Below, piece after piece: positions 41,701 through 48,951 of a stretch of DNA of 64,000 nucleotides. The stretch is from Stutzerimonas stutzeri (GTDB lineage Bacteria; Pseudomonadota; Gammaproteobacteria; Pseudomonadales; Pseudomonadaceae). Position numbers and translations under genes: made by a program. Positions within the stretch are counted from its first letter, which is position 1. Every line of letters begins with the position of its first letter. Where the stretch lies: assembly GCF_038561965.1 (NCBI RefSeq), contig NZ_CP139348.1:186001-250000 (forward strand). Direction: 5' to 3'. The notes under the pieces are model-generated. The model was not told the DNA's origin. It did not search any database and was given only the letters and a program-made list of their open reading frames with translations.

Positions 41701-42274
41701 ATGGAAAGAGATCGCCACCGGCCATCTGCAGAAGGTGCTGGAGACTGATATGAACGGCGCCGGCCTGACCCTCGCTGCGTTGCAGTCTGCCAGACGCCTG
41801 CCCGAGTTGGGCTTCACCTTCCCGGTGCGGGACCTGGACGTGGCGCGGCTGCGCAGCCTGCTGGTCGATCCGGCCAATGGCCTCGCCGCACCCCTGCGCG
41901 AGGCAGCGGCGCGGCTGGAGTTCGACAGCCTCAAGGGCTTTCTGAAAGGCTTCATCGACTTGACCTTCGAGCACGACGGCCGCTGGTATATCGCCGACTA
42001 CAAATCCAACTGGCTCGGCCCGGATGCGAGTTACTACGGCGGTGAACGGCTGCTGCAGGCCTTGGCAGGCGAGCATTACTACCTGCAATACCTGATTTAC
42101 TTGGTCGCCCTGCGTCGTTTCCTGCGCCAGCGCCTGGCGGATTTCCACAACGAACAGCTCGGCGGCGCCTTCTACCTGTTCCTGCGCGGCATGCCGGAAG
42201 CCGGCGTCTACTTTGCGAGACCAGATGACGCACTGCTCGATGCGTTGGATCGGCTGTTCGAGGAGGGGCGGTGA
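38726..42274 (+). CDS. recB: Exodeoxyribonuclease V beta subunit RecB
   Basis: RecB is a 3'-5' SF1 helicase with a C-terminal nuclease. In the 1182-residue protein the Walker A motif is EASAGTGKTWTL (residues 17-28), helicase motif II is ALIDEFQDTDPIQY, motif III is FVGDPKQAIYAFRGAD and the late motif is VTIHTSKGLEYPLVYCP. The PD-(D/E)XK nuclease core is seen as YIADYKSNWLG with D1091 and K1093. All catalytic elements look intact. It overlaps recC by four bases and is separated from recD by 199 bases containing a palindromic repeat. Confidence 0.97.
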   Translation: MKLDLLDSPFDGRSLIEASAGTGKTWTLTALYARLLLERQLSVGQILVVTYTTAATAELRERIRARLADLLAVYEGTPSDDDFLNNLHARYPDEASRRRLLLAVHGFDEAAIFTIHGFCQRALQDAAFEAGGDFDSELTADDREIIDALLADAWRSELADADPAWARFLAKSRITPVWLRQRLRSHLGKPYLRVEPQGAPVAADLRPVEAAWQRAADLWKQAGTAWVAELLAHGGLSQSTHKSIKFAPWQVELDAYFADPAVMFDLPDGAAKFGVRALTKACKKGHDAPVCELAHALDELADQVAEALPAGKQRLIALQVALLERLNRELPERKAAQRLLAFDDLLNRLDQALLGPVGEDLAASLRATYPLALIDEFQDTDPIQYAIFNRIYARASEASLCFVGDPKQAIYAFRGADLATYMTAKQQADREPFNLPTNYRSTPELIAALNQLFDHPQPFAQPDLRYPAVGAADKPRASLRLVEEAEAAPLSLVWLGDDPLGKGEAAPLAASDTARRIALQLAGAAEGRAGFDKDGVFTPLKGGDIAVLVANHRQAGMIADELAARGVPSVRRGRDSVWRSEEAAELAAVLAAYAEPGREGLLRYALATRLLGRSAADLARCQDDQQQWDAEREAAERYHQLWQQQGFMRVFRAWLDEQAVAERLLARVDGERRLTNLLHLGELLQAESLLRPGLEPLLAWFNAQRGSEGTGEEALLRLESDAERVQIVTIHTSKGLEYPLVYCPFLWDGKLLGKNRDSARCHDANGQPLLDLGSEELEDNLERARQEVFAEQLRLAYVALTRARDRLWLHWGPVNLCKPKKDGTLADEGLHSSALAWLLHGRELPGEQPLSELGNYLADFNGGSLRLAIERLVQHSDGHMACLSLEQREASAQGPGRAAPPAQLSQLNRSLHSAWRIGSFSGLAAGMHMEAPDRDALAIPDAGEPGSGFFAFPRGARAGTCLHAILEDWARGKGELAELVEPALQAYGLPLEWKEIATGHLQKVLETDMNGAGLTLAALQSARRLPELGFTFPVRDLDVARLRSLLVDPANGLAAPLREAAARLEFDSLKGFLKGFIDLTFEHDGRWYIADYKSNWLGPDASYYGGERLLQALAGEHYYLQYLIYLVALRRFLRQRLADFHNEQLGGAFYLFLRGMPEAGVYFARPDDALLDALDRLFEEGR

Positions 42275-42348
42275 TGCACGTAGGTTTTGTAGAAATCGTC
42301 GGGTCGCAGTTTGCGTCTGTTCAATGCGCTCATCCTGCTGAGCACGTC

Positions 42349-42431
42349 GGTGGGCTGAAGCCCACCCTACGGGTGGTGCGCCCGGATATCTCCGTAGGGG
42401 GGGCTGGGTGGCGTTCCGCTTCAGTCCACCG
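42349..42431. repeat. REP-like palindromic repeat between recB and recD
   Basis: GGTGGGCTGAAGCCCACC followed by CTACG (42349-42371) matches the repeat also found near phoU and after the EamA gene. A second, decayed inverted copy (CCGTAGGGGGGGC...CTTCAGTCCACCG) runs to 42431. Together they form a BIME-like pair that separates recD from recB. Confidence 0.75.
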
Positions 42432-42473
42432 TTGGGCCCGTCGTCTGGCACCTTCTGTATCGAGGCCTACCCG

Positions 42474-44324
42474 ATGACGCTTCGCTCCGATATACCCCTT
42501 GGCCCGCTGGAACGCGCATTCGTCGCCAGTCTGCAGCGGCTCGAACCGGACGCATCCGAGTCGGTGCTGCTCGCCGCTGCGCTGTGTTGCGAAGCCCTGG
42601 CGTCCGGAGACGTCTGCCTGCCGCTCCAGCGTTTCGCCGGCAAGCGACCCTGGCCTGAAGTCGACCTGGCTTTGCCTTCGATGGCGCAATGGCGTGCGCA
42701 GCTTGAGGCTTCGCCACTGATCGGCGCGCCAGACGATTACGCGCCGCTGACCCTTGTCGGCGACCGGCTCTACCTGGCCCGTTATCAGGCCTATGAGCAA
42801 CAGCTGGCCGAGCAGTTGCTCACCCGCGCCGCGGATGCACCGGACGTGGATGAGCAGCAGCTGAGCGACAGCCTGGCGCGCTTGTTCGCCTTTAACCAGC
42901 AGAGCCCTGACTGGCAGCGCCTCGCGGCCGCTCAAGCGGTGCGCCGACGCCTCGCGGTTATCTCCGGCGGCCCCGGCACCGGCAAGACCACCACTGTGGT
43001 GCGCCTGCTGGCGGCATTGCTGGAACAGCCCGGTGGTGAACGCCTGGCCATCGGCCTCGCGGCACCCACCGGCAAGGCCGCGGCGCGCATGGCCGAGGCG
43101 ATCCGCAACGCCAAGGCCGATCTGCCGGTCAGCGATGCTGTGAAGGATGCGTTGCCGGACGAGGCGCGCACCTTGCATCGCCTGCTCGGCAGCCGCGGCG
43201 ACAGCCCCAAGGTGCGTCATGACGCGGCCAACCCGCTGGCCTTGGACGTGCTGGTAGTAGACGAGGCGTCGATGGTCGACCTGGCGCTGATGGCCAAGCT
43301 GGTCGCCGCGCTGCCGCCCAAGGCGCGCCTGATCCTGCTCGGCGATAAGGACCAGTTGGCCGCGGTGGAAGCCGGCGCGGTGTTCGCCGAATTCTGCGAA
43401 GGGCGCGGTTTCGATGCCCAAGCGGCGGCCGATCTGCAACGCATTACCGGGCAGAACGTACCCGTCGAGACGCCGCGATCGCAACTGGGCGATGCAGTGG
43501 CCCTGCTCACCCACAGCCATCGCTTCGCTGGAGACAGCGGCATCGGCGAGCTGGCGCGGCGGATCAACGCTGGCGACGCCAAGGGCACCGTCGCGTTGCT
43601 GCAGGAGGGGCGTGCGGACCTGGCCTGGAATGCAGCACCCAGCCCCACGGCGCTGATCGAACGCCTGGAGCAGGGCTACGCACCCTATCTCCAGGCGGCA
43701 CGGCAAGCCGATCCAGCCGCAGCCTTCGAAGCCTTCAACGGCTTTCGCGCGCTGACCGCCCAGCGCGAAGGGGCCTTTGGCGTAACGGGTATCAACGATG
43801 CCCTGGAAGCGCGCTTCAAGCGTCGCCTCGGTGTGCCGGCACGCGAACGCTGGTATCCCGGCCGCGCAGTGATGGTGCGACAGAACGACTACGCGCTGGG
43901 CCTGTTCAACGGCGATATTGGCCTGTGTCTGAAAACCGAGCAGGGCCTGCGGGTGTTCTTCGAGGGCGACGAGGGTTATCGCGGCTTCGCCCCGGCGCGG
44001 CTGCCAAGCCACGACAGCGCTTTCGCCATGACGGTGCACAAAAGCCAGGGCTCGGAGTTCGCTGAAGTGCTGCTGGCGCTGCCGGAACAACCCAGCCCGT
44101 TGCTGACGCGCTCGCTGTTCTACACCGGTATCACCCGCGCCAAGCGCAAGGTCGAGATCTGGGCGCTGCCGGCGCGTCTGGCCGAGGCGGTCAATACGCG
44201 CGCCGAGCGCGCGGCGGGCTTGGCCGAGCGATTGGCACTACATGAGAACTACAGCAGAGCCGCCGAAATGTTGCCCGATGCCAAGCCAGAGGAGCCTAAG
44301 GGCGATCAGCTCAGCCTGTTCTGA
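42474..44324 (+). CDS. recD: Exodeoxyribonuclease V alpha subunit RecD
   Basis: RecD is the fast 5'-3' SF1 helicase subunit. The 616-residue protein has Walker A GPGTGKT at residues 166-172, motif II VLVVDEASMVDLALM, motif III LILLGDKDQLAAVEAGAVF and late motifs TVHKSQGSEF and FYTGITRAKRKVEI. The ATG at 42474 is chosen because it matches the usual N terminus; the open frame runs back into repeat DNA. The reading frame is complete. Expression relative to recB may be altered by the repeat in front of it. Confidence 0.96.
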   Translation: MTLRSDIPLGPLERAFVASLQRLEPDASESVLLAAALCCEALASGDVCLPLQRFAGKRPWPEVDLALPSMAQWRAQLEASPLIGAPDDYAPLTLVGDRLYLARYQAYEQQLAEQLLTRAADAPDVDEQQLSDSLARLFAFNQQSPDWQRLAAAQAVRRRLAVISGGPGTGKTTTVVRLLAALLEQPGGERLAIGLAAPTGKAAARMAEAIRNAKADLPVSDAVKDALPDEARTLHRLLGSRGDSPKVRHDAANPLALDVLVVDEASMVDLALMAKLVAALPPKARLILLGDKDQLAAVEAGAVFAEFCEGRGFDAQAAADLQRITGQNVPVETPRSQLGDAVALLTHSHRFAGDSGIGELARRINAGDAKGTVALLQEGRADLAWNAAPSPTALIERLEQGYAPYLQAARQADPAAAFEAFNGFRALTAQREGAFGVTGINDALEARFKRRLGVPARERWYPGRAVMVRQNDYALGLFNGDIGLCLKTEQGLRVFFEGDEGYRGFAPARLPSHDSAFAMTVHKSQGSEFAEVLLALPEQPSPLLTRSLFYTGITRAKRKVEIWALPARLAEAVNTRAERAAGLAERLALHENYSRAAEMLPDAKPEEPKGDQLSLF

Positions 44325-44454
44325 ACCGTGCGCGGCTACTCGAAGCCGGCACGTTCGCTGCTCATCGCCGCCTGTTTCGTGAAGCCGTTGTGCGTATGGC
44401 GCTCGGAATTCTGTTCCGATGCGCTTTCGCCAAAAGCTGACACCGGAACTTGCG

Positions 44455-44898
44455 ATGAGAACGTTCTTCCTTCTGCTATGGGGCATGCTCAGTCTGATGA
44501 TTAGCACTGCGGCGCTGCGCGAGCTCTGGCTTGCGCCTTCCGCGGCCAGCGGTTTCGCCCTGCTGCTGGTGGTCTATTACATCGTCTGCTTCTTCCAGTT
44601 GATTCGTGCCGCTTACCTGCCATGGGGGCTGATGGGCGCGTATCGGCGCAGCGGCTACTGGCTGTGCCTGATTCTGCTGCCGCTGACGCTGATCCCCCTG
44701 CACGCGGCTTATCAAATCTGGGAGCAGGGCGGTTACGTCGCGGTTGAAATGTCCCGGCGTGCCGAATGGCTGCACCAGCTGCTCGGTTGGCTGCAGGACG
44801 CCCTCGGTTATCTCGGCCCGCTGCTGGTTCTCTGCGCGCTGGGCGTCGGCCTGGCATTGATGCTGCTGCGTCTGCTGCGCGGCCAAGTCGCGCGTTGA
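44455..44898 (+). CDS. Small four-helix membrane protein of unknown function
   Basis: I do not recognise this 147-residue protein. It has four hydrophobic segments: FFLLLWGMLSLMISTAAL, GFALLLVVYYIVCFFQL, YWLCLILLPLTLIPLHAAY and a C-terminal LGPLLVLCALGVGLALMLLRLL, ending in basic residues. An inner-membrane location is likely. The start is uncertain: ATG 44455 begins directly before the first helix, and ATG 44419 would add 12 residues; neither has a strong ribosome binding site. It follows recD by 130 bases and its stop abuts the stop of the convergent AEC gene. Confidence 0.65.
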   Translation: MRTFFLLLWGMLSLMISTAALRELWLAPSAASGFALLLVVYYIVCFFQLIRAAYLPWGLMGAYRRSGYWLCLILLPLTLIPLHAAYQIWEQGGYVAVEMSRRAEWLHQLLGWLQDALGYLGPLLVLCALGVGLALMLLRLLRGQVAR

Positions 44899-45807
44899 TC
44901 AGCCGTTGAGCAGCGTCAGCACCAGTGGCAGGCTGGCCGCCGCGAGCAGCGTCTGCAAGGTGATGATGCCGGCCATGAGGTGGCTGTCGCCGCCGAGCTG
45001 ACGGGTCAGGACATAGGCGGTCGGTGCGGTGGGCAGGGCGAAGAACAGTACCAGGATGGTCGTTTCCATCGATGGCAAGCCGAGCACCAGCGCCACGCAG
45101 TAGGCCAGCAGCGGCACGGCCAGCAGGCGCGCCGCGCAGTTCCAGCCCAGCGCGGGGATTTCCCCGCCTAGTTCCTGTGGCTTGAGCGCCGCACCGACGC
45201 AGAGCAGCCCGAGTGGCAGGCTGGCCGCAGCGAGCAGGCTCAGCAGCCGGTCCGTGCCGCCGGGTAAACCCAGCCCGGACAGGTTGACCAGAGCGCCGGC
45301 GACGCAGGCCAGGATCAGCGGATTCTTGATGATGGGCAGCAGCAGGCCGCGCGCACTGACGCCACGCTCAGCGGTCAGCGCCCAGACCGACATGACATTC
45401 ACCGTTGGTACCATCAGCGCCAGCATCAGTGCTGCCAGTGCCAGGCCCTCCTTCCCGAACAGGCTGCCAACGGCAGCCAAACCCAGATAGGTATTGAAAC
45501 GCAGCACGCCCTGGGTAACGGCCCCGAAGCGGCCGGCGGCCCAGCCGCGCAAGCGCTTCATCAGCAGCAACGCGATCCAGGCAAGCCCCAGTGCGAGCAT
45601 TACGGCAGCGGCCAGGCGCGGCAACGCCGGGTTATCCAGCGGCGCCGTGGCCAGGCTGCTGAATAGCAAGGCGGGAAAGAGCACAAAGTAGTTGATGCGC
45701 TCGGCGCCGGGCCAGAACTCGGCGCTGGGAAAGGCGCGCAAGCGCAGGAAATAGCCGGCTACGATTAGGGCGAACAAGGGCCAGAGGGCCAGCAGCAAGG
45801 CAGTCAC
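44899..45807 (-). CDS. AEC-family (auxin efflux carrier type) transporter
   Basis: The 302-residue inner-membrane protein has about ten helices in two inverted halves, with the family motifs ERINYFVLFPALLFSSLA in the first half, FNTYLGLAAVGSLFGKEGLA in the middle, and PLGLLCVGAALKP and FFALPTAPTAYVLTRQLGGD in the second. AEC carriers move small organic anions; the substrate is unknown. I start at the GTG at 45807, which begins just before the first helix (VTALLLALWPLFALIVAGYF); an ATG at 45864 would add 19 residues with no helix content. It is divergent from the diguanylate cyclase. Confidence 0.88.
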   Translation of the reverse strand: MTALLLALWPLFALIVAGYFLRLRAFPSAEFWPGAERINYFVLFPALLFSSLATAPLDNPALPRLAAAVMLALGLAWIALLLMKRLRGWAAGRFGAVTQGVLRFNTYLGLAAVGSLFGKEGLALAALMLALMVPTVNVMSVWALTAERGVSARGLLLPIIKNPLILACVAGALVNLSGLGLPGGTDRLLSLLAAASLPLGLLCVGAALKPQELGGEIPALGWNCAARLLAVPLLAYCVALVLGLPSMETTILVLFFALPTAPTAYVLTRQLGGDSHLMAGIITLQTLLAAASLPLVLTLLNG

Positions 45808-45972
45808 GGATACATCCAGCAGTGCATGTCGCTCGATCTTCGATGCTGGAAACATCCAGCGCAAGTCTTGTGTCCAATTCGCGGTTGCGACATGGGCGCC
45901 ACGCCGGTCGGGCCACCGACAAACGCGTAGTGGCTTGGTGATATCATTCGTCGCCTAACCTGCGAGCTCCCA

Positions 45973-47187
45973 ATGCGATACATGACTGACCATCCCTCTG
46001 CCGAGGACTTCCGCGATACGCCTTACGGGCGACAGCTGCATGGCGGATTCCGTCTGCTGCACTTCGCGCCTGAGCTGGAGCGGGAGTTTCGCCATTACCT
46101 GGATCGTCATGCGCGCACCTCGCAGCGCCTTGCCGCGCTGCTACTGATTCTCGCCGTTTCCGGTTACCTGTATTGCGAGCATCGGTTTTTCAATCTCGCC
46201 GGTACCGGCTGGCTGACGACCCTGACGCTGCTGCGCGTGCTGCAGATTCTTCCGGGTGTTGTCGTGCTGGTGCTGACCTTCTACAGCCGCAGGTTTCGCG
46301 CGCAGGCCAATCGCGTATTTCCGGTATTGCTGGTGACGGTAGGCATCCTCGCCGCACTGATCGACATCCGTTTCGAAGCACTCGAGACCGAGCTGAACTT
46401 CCGCTATGGCGCCGGCCTGCTGATCGTCAGTTCGTTCTTCTTCCTCGGTGTGACCTTCTGGTGGGCGCTGCTGTGCGCCATGCTGATCGTCCTGGCGGAT
46501 GTGTCCATTGCCAGCCTGATCCTGCCGGCCGAGCTGATGCCGGAACACTGGATTGCCGTTAGCTATTACGTGCTGTTGCTGATCATTGGTGCCATCAGCC
46601 GCTATGTACACGAGTACTCGCAGCGGGATCAGTTTCTGATGCGCAAGCTGCTGGGCTGGGTCGCCGAGCACGATGCGTTGAGCGGTTTGGCCAACCGGCG
46701 CAGCCATGACCTGGCGTTGCGTCAGCAGATCGCCCAAGCGCGGCGGGATCGTCGGCCGTTGAGCCTGCTGCTGCTCGATCTGGATGACTTCAAGGCTTAC
46801 AACGACGCCTTCGGCCATCCAGCCGGCGATGCGCTGATCCGCAGCTTTGGCGATTTGCTGGTCGGCTTTGCGCGACGTCCGCTGGACCAGGCGGCGCGGG
46901 TCGGTGGCGAGGAGTTCGCGCTGTTGCTGTACAACTGCGATAACGCCGCGGCGCAGCGCATCGCGCGGCAGGTGATCACGGCGCTGGCGGCGCTCGACAT
47001 CAGGCATCCGCAGGACGCCGCCGCGCGGGTTGGGGTCAGTATCGGTATCGCCACGCTACAGGATGGTCAGCAGCCCGAGCAGCTCTACCATTGCGCCGAC
47101 ACCGCCCTCTACCAGGCCAAGACCAGCGGCAAGAACCGCTTTGCAGTGGCCGCTGGGCAAGCCCGTTCGGACGTGCCTGGCCGCTAG
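45973..47187 (+). CDS. Membrane-bound GGDEF diguanylate cyclase
   Basis: The 404-residue protein has a soluble N-terminal stretch (about 1-50), six hydrophobic segments (about 55-210, for example LAALLLILAVSGYLYC and WIAVSYYVLLLIIGAI) and a GGDEF domain. GGEEF is at residues 311-315 and an RxxD inhibition site (RPLD) stands five residues before it. It should make c-di-GMP at the inner membrane in response to an unknown input sensed by the helical domain. The start is ATG 45973; ATG 45982 is an alternative. It is a single-gene unit between the divergent AEC gene and the convergent thioesterase. Confidence 0.92.
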   Translation: MRYMTDHPSAEDFRDTPYGRQLHGGFRLLHFAPELEREFRHYLDRHARTSQRLAALLLILAVSGYLYCEHRFFNLAGTGWLTTLTLLRVLQILPGVVVLVLTFYSRRFRAQANRVFPVLLVTVGILAALIDIRFEALETELNFRYGAGLLIVSSFFFLGVTFWWALLCAMLIVLADVSIASLILPAELMPEHWIAVSYYVLLLIIGAISRYVHEYSQRDQFLMRKLLGWVAEHDALSGLANRRSHDLALRQQIAQARRDRRPLSLLLLDLDDFKAYNDAFGHPAGDALIRSFGDLLVGFARRPLDQAARVGGEEFALLLYNCDNAAAQRIARQVITALAALDIRHPQDAAARVGVSIGIATLQDGQQPEQLYHCADTALYQAKTSGKNRFAVAAGQARSDVPGR

Positions 47188-47196
47188 GCCGTGGTG

Positions 47197-47598
47197 TCAG
47201 CGGCGCGGTGGCACCGAGCGGGTGCGGCCGCTGCCGTCGATGGCGACGAAGACGAAGACAGCCTCGGTGACCTTGCGCCATTCGCTGGACAGCGGATCGT
47301 CGCTCCACACCTCGACCAGCATGCGGATCGAGCTGCGCCCGACCTCGAGCGTCTGGGTATAGAAGGACAGCTGCGCGCCGACGGCTACCGGGACCATGAA
47401 CGCCATGCGATCGATGGACACCGTGGCGACCCGCCCGGCGGCCACTCGGCTGGCCATCGCCGTGCCGGCCAGATCCATCTGGGAAACCAGCCAACCGCCG
47501 TAGATATCGCCGAAACCGTTGGTCTCGCGCGGCAGCGCAGTGAGCTGCAGGGCCAGGTCGCCCTGTGGAATCGGATCTTCCTGTTCGTATTCTTTCAT
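47197..47598 (-). CDS. Acyl-CoA thioesterase, YciA-type hotdog fold
   Basis: The 133-residue cytoplasmic protein has the hotdog-fold thioesterase pattern: LTALPRETNGFGDIYGGWLVSQMD (with the Asn and Asp residues used for hydrolysis), ATVSIDRMAFMVPVAVGAQ and SSIRMLVEVWSDD. It hydrolyses acyl-CoA to free acid and CoA, probably with broad chain-length range as in YciA. The ATG at 47598 is chosen to fit the family; upstream codons in the frame overlap the pstS promoter region. Confidence 0.88.
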   Translation of the reverse strand: MKEYEQEDPIPQGDLALQLTALPRETNGFGDIYGGWLVSQMDLAGTAMASRVAAGRVATVSIDRMAFMVPVAVGAQLSFYTQTLEVGRSSIRMLVEVWSDDPLSSEWRKVTEAVFVFVAIDGSGRTRSVPPRR

Positions 47599-47729
47599 CG
47601 GTCGGACTCGCGGCTCGATTGTTGTTCTGGCGCGAAATGCCCGCGCTAGTGCGGGCGACGGCGCCGAGTATAGCGGCTGTACAAGCCCGCAGCGACCGCG
47701 GCGGCTCAATGGGTGGGCTCGTAATCAGA

Positions 47730-47758
47730 TTGTCACACTAGCTTCATAGAGTGTTCAC
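47730..47758 (+). promoter_or_regulatory. PHO box array upstream of pstS
   Basis: Three 7-base half-sites, TTGTCAC (47730), GCTTCAT (47741) and TGTTCAC (47752), repeat at exact 11-base spacing, the pattern of PhoB binding sites (consensus CTGTCAT-N4-CTGTCAT). They end 63 bases before the pstS start. Confidence 0.75.
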
Positions 47759-47821
47759 ACGGCCTGAAGATACTGGCCCCCGTTCCAACACACTCGAGCA
47801 CACACCTGCTAGGAGCAAGGT

Positions 47822-48787
47822 ATGAAACTGAATCGTTTGATGGCGGCCCTGACCTTTGTAGCCGCTGGCGTGGGCGCCGCAAGCGCGGTCGCAGCTGTAG
47901 ACCCGGCCCTGCCGAGCTACCAGAAGACCTCCGGCGTTTCCGGCAACCTGTCCAGCGTTGGTTCCGACTCCCTGGCCAACCTCATGACGCTGTGGGCTGA
48001 AGAGTTCAAGCGCAGCTACCCGAACGTCAACATTCAGATCCAGGCCGCCGGTTCCTCCACCGCGCCGCCCGCTCTGACCGAAGGCACCTCCAACATGGGC
48101 CCGATGAGCCGCCCGATGAAGGACAACGAGATTCAGGCCTTCGAAGAAAAGTACGGCTACAAGCCGACTGCCGTGCCGGTAGCCATCGACGCCCTGGCGG
48201 TGTTCGTGCACAAGGACAACCCGATCAAGTCGCTGGATATCGAACAGGTCGACGCCATCTTCTCCAGCACCCGCCTGTGCGGTGGCGAGAAAGACATCAA
48301 GACCTGGGGTGATCTGGGCATGACCGGCGAGTGGGCGAGCAAGCCGATTCAGCTGTTCGGTCGCAACTCGGTATCCGGCACCTACGGCTACTTCAAGGAA
48401 GAAGCCCTGTGTAAAGGTGACTTCAAGTCCAACGTCAACGAGCAGCCGGGCTCCGCTTCGGTGGTGCAGTCGATCTCCAGCACCCTGAACGCCATCGGTT
48501 ACTCGGGCATCGGCTACAAGACCTCCAGCGTCCGCGCCGTGCCCCTGTCCAAGGGTGGTGAGGCCTTCGAGGCGAACGAAGATAATGCCCTGGCCGGCAA
48601 GTTCCCGCTGGCGCGCTTCTTCTACGTCTACGTCAACAAGGCGCCGAACAAGCCGCTGAGCCCGATCGATGCCGAGTTCCTGAAGCTGGTGCTTTCCAAG
48701 CAGGGTCAGGAAGTCGTGGTCAAGGACGGCTACATCCCGCTGCCGAAAAAGGTGGTCGACAAGACCATGCAGGAACTGGGTCTGTAA
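47822..48787 (+). CDS. pstS: Phosphate ABC transporter substrate-binding protein PstS
   Basis: PstS binds inorganic phosphate in the periplasm and hands it to PstCA. The 321-residue precursor has a signal peptide ending near AVAAVDP. Phosphate-binding features include SSVGSDSLANLM, AAGSSTAPPALTEGTSNMGPMSR, and the later GRNSVSGTYGYFKE, where Ser/Thr and Arg ligate phosphate. Low overall basicity and early position fit high expression. It is preceded by a PHO box array and followed by a stable hairpin, the usual way pstS is expressed above the membrane genes. Confidence 0.96.
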   Translation: MKLNRLMAALTFVAAGVGAASAVAAVDPALPSYQKTSGVSGNLSSVGSDSLANLMTLWAEEFKRSYPNVNIQIQAAGSSTAPPALTEGTSNMGPMSRPMKDNEIQAFEEKYGYKPTAVPVAIDALAVFVHKDNPIKSLDIEQVDAIFSSTRLCGGEKDIKTWGDLGMTGEWASKPIQLFGRNSVSGTYGYFKEEALCKGDFKSNVNEQPGSASVVQSISSTLNAIGYSGIGYKTSSVRAVPLSKGGEAFEANEDNALAGKFPLARFFYVYVNKAPNKPLSPIDAEFLKLVLSKQGQEVVVKDGYIPLPKKVVDKTMQELGL

Positions 48788-48798
48788 GACCCAGGCTG

Positions 48799-48824
48799 GG
48801 GTCGGCGCAACCTAGCGCCGACCC
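48799..48824 (+). terminator. Hairpin after pstS
   Basis: A perfect 10-bp stem, GGGTCGGCGC and GCGCCGACCC, closes a 6-base loop. There is no T run, so it probably acts as a partial terminator or 3'-end stabiliser. Confidence 0.6.
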
Positions 48825-48878
48825 TGCGCAGATGCCCGCCACGCGATACGCGCTGGTGGGCTTCGTCGCGTCACCTGA

Positions 48879-48907
48879 CTGTAATTTTTCTGTCACACAG
48901 CTTCATT
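48879..48907 (+). promoter_or_regulatory. PHO box upstream of pstC
   Basis: CTGTAAT (48879), CTGTCAC (48890) and CTTCATT (48901) recur at 11-base spacing and match the PhoB consensus well. The box lies 45 bases before the pstC start, so pstCAB can be transcribed separately from pstS. Confidence 0.78.
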
Positions 48908-48951
48908 AGATTAGGCGCCCCGAAGGGCCGCTCAGGCCCAGGAGCTCTGGC

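Noticed and set aside
40247..42451. A 734-codon open frame on the minus strand opposite recB, and similar long antisense frames opposite recD (42330-44090) and the Na/Pi-type gene (32393-34219).
   Set aside because: They are mirror frames of intact, recognisable genes in GC-rich DNA, lack family motifs and ribosome binding sites, and have Gln/Arg/Ala-biased composition typical of antisense frames.
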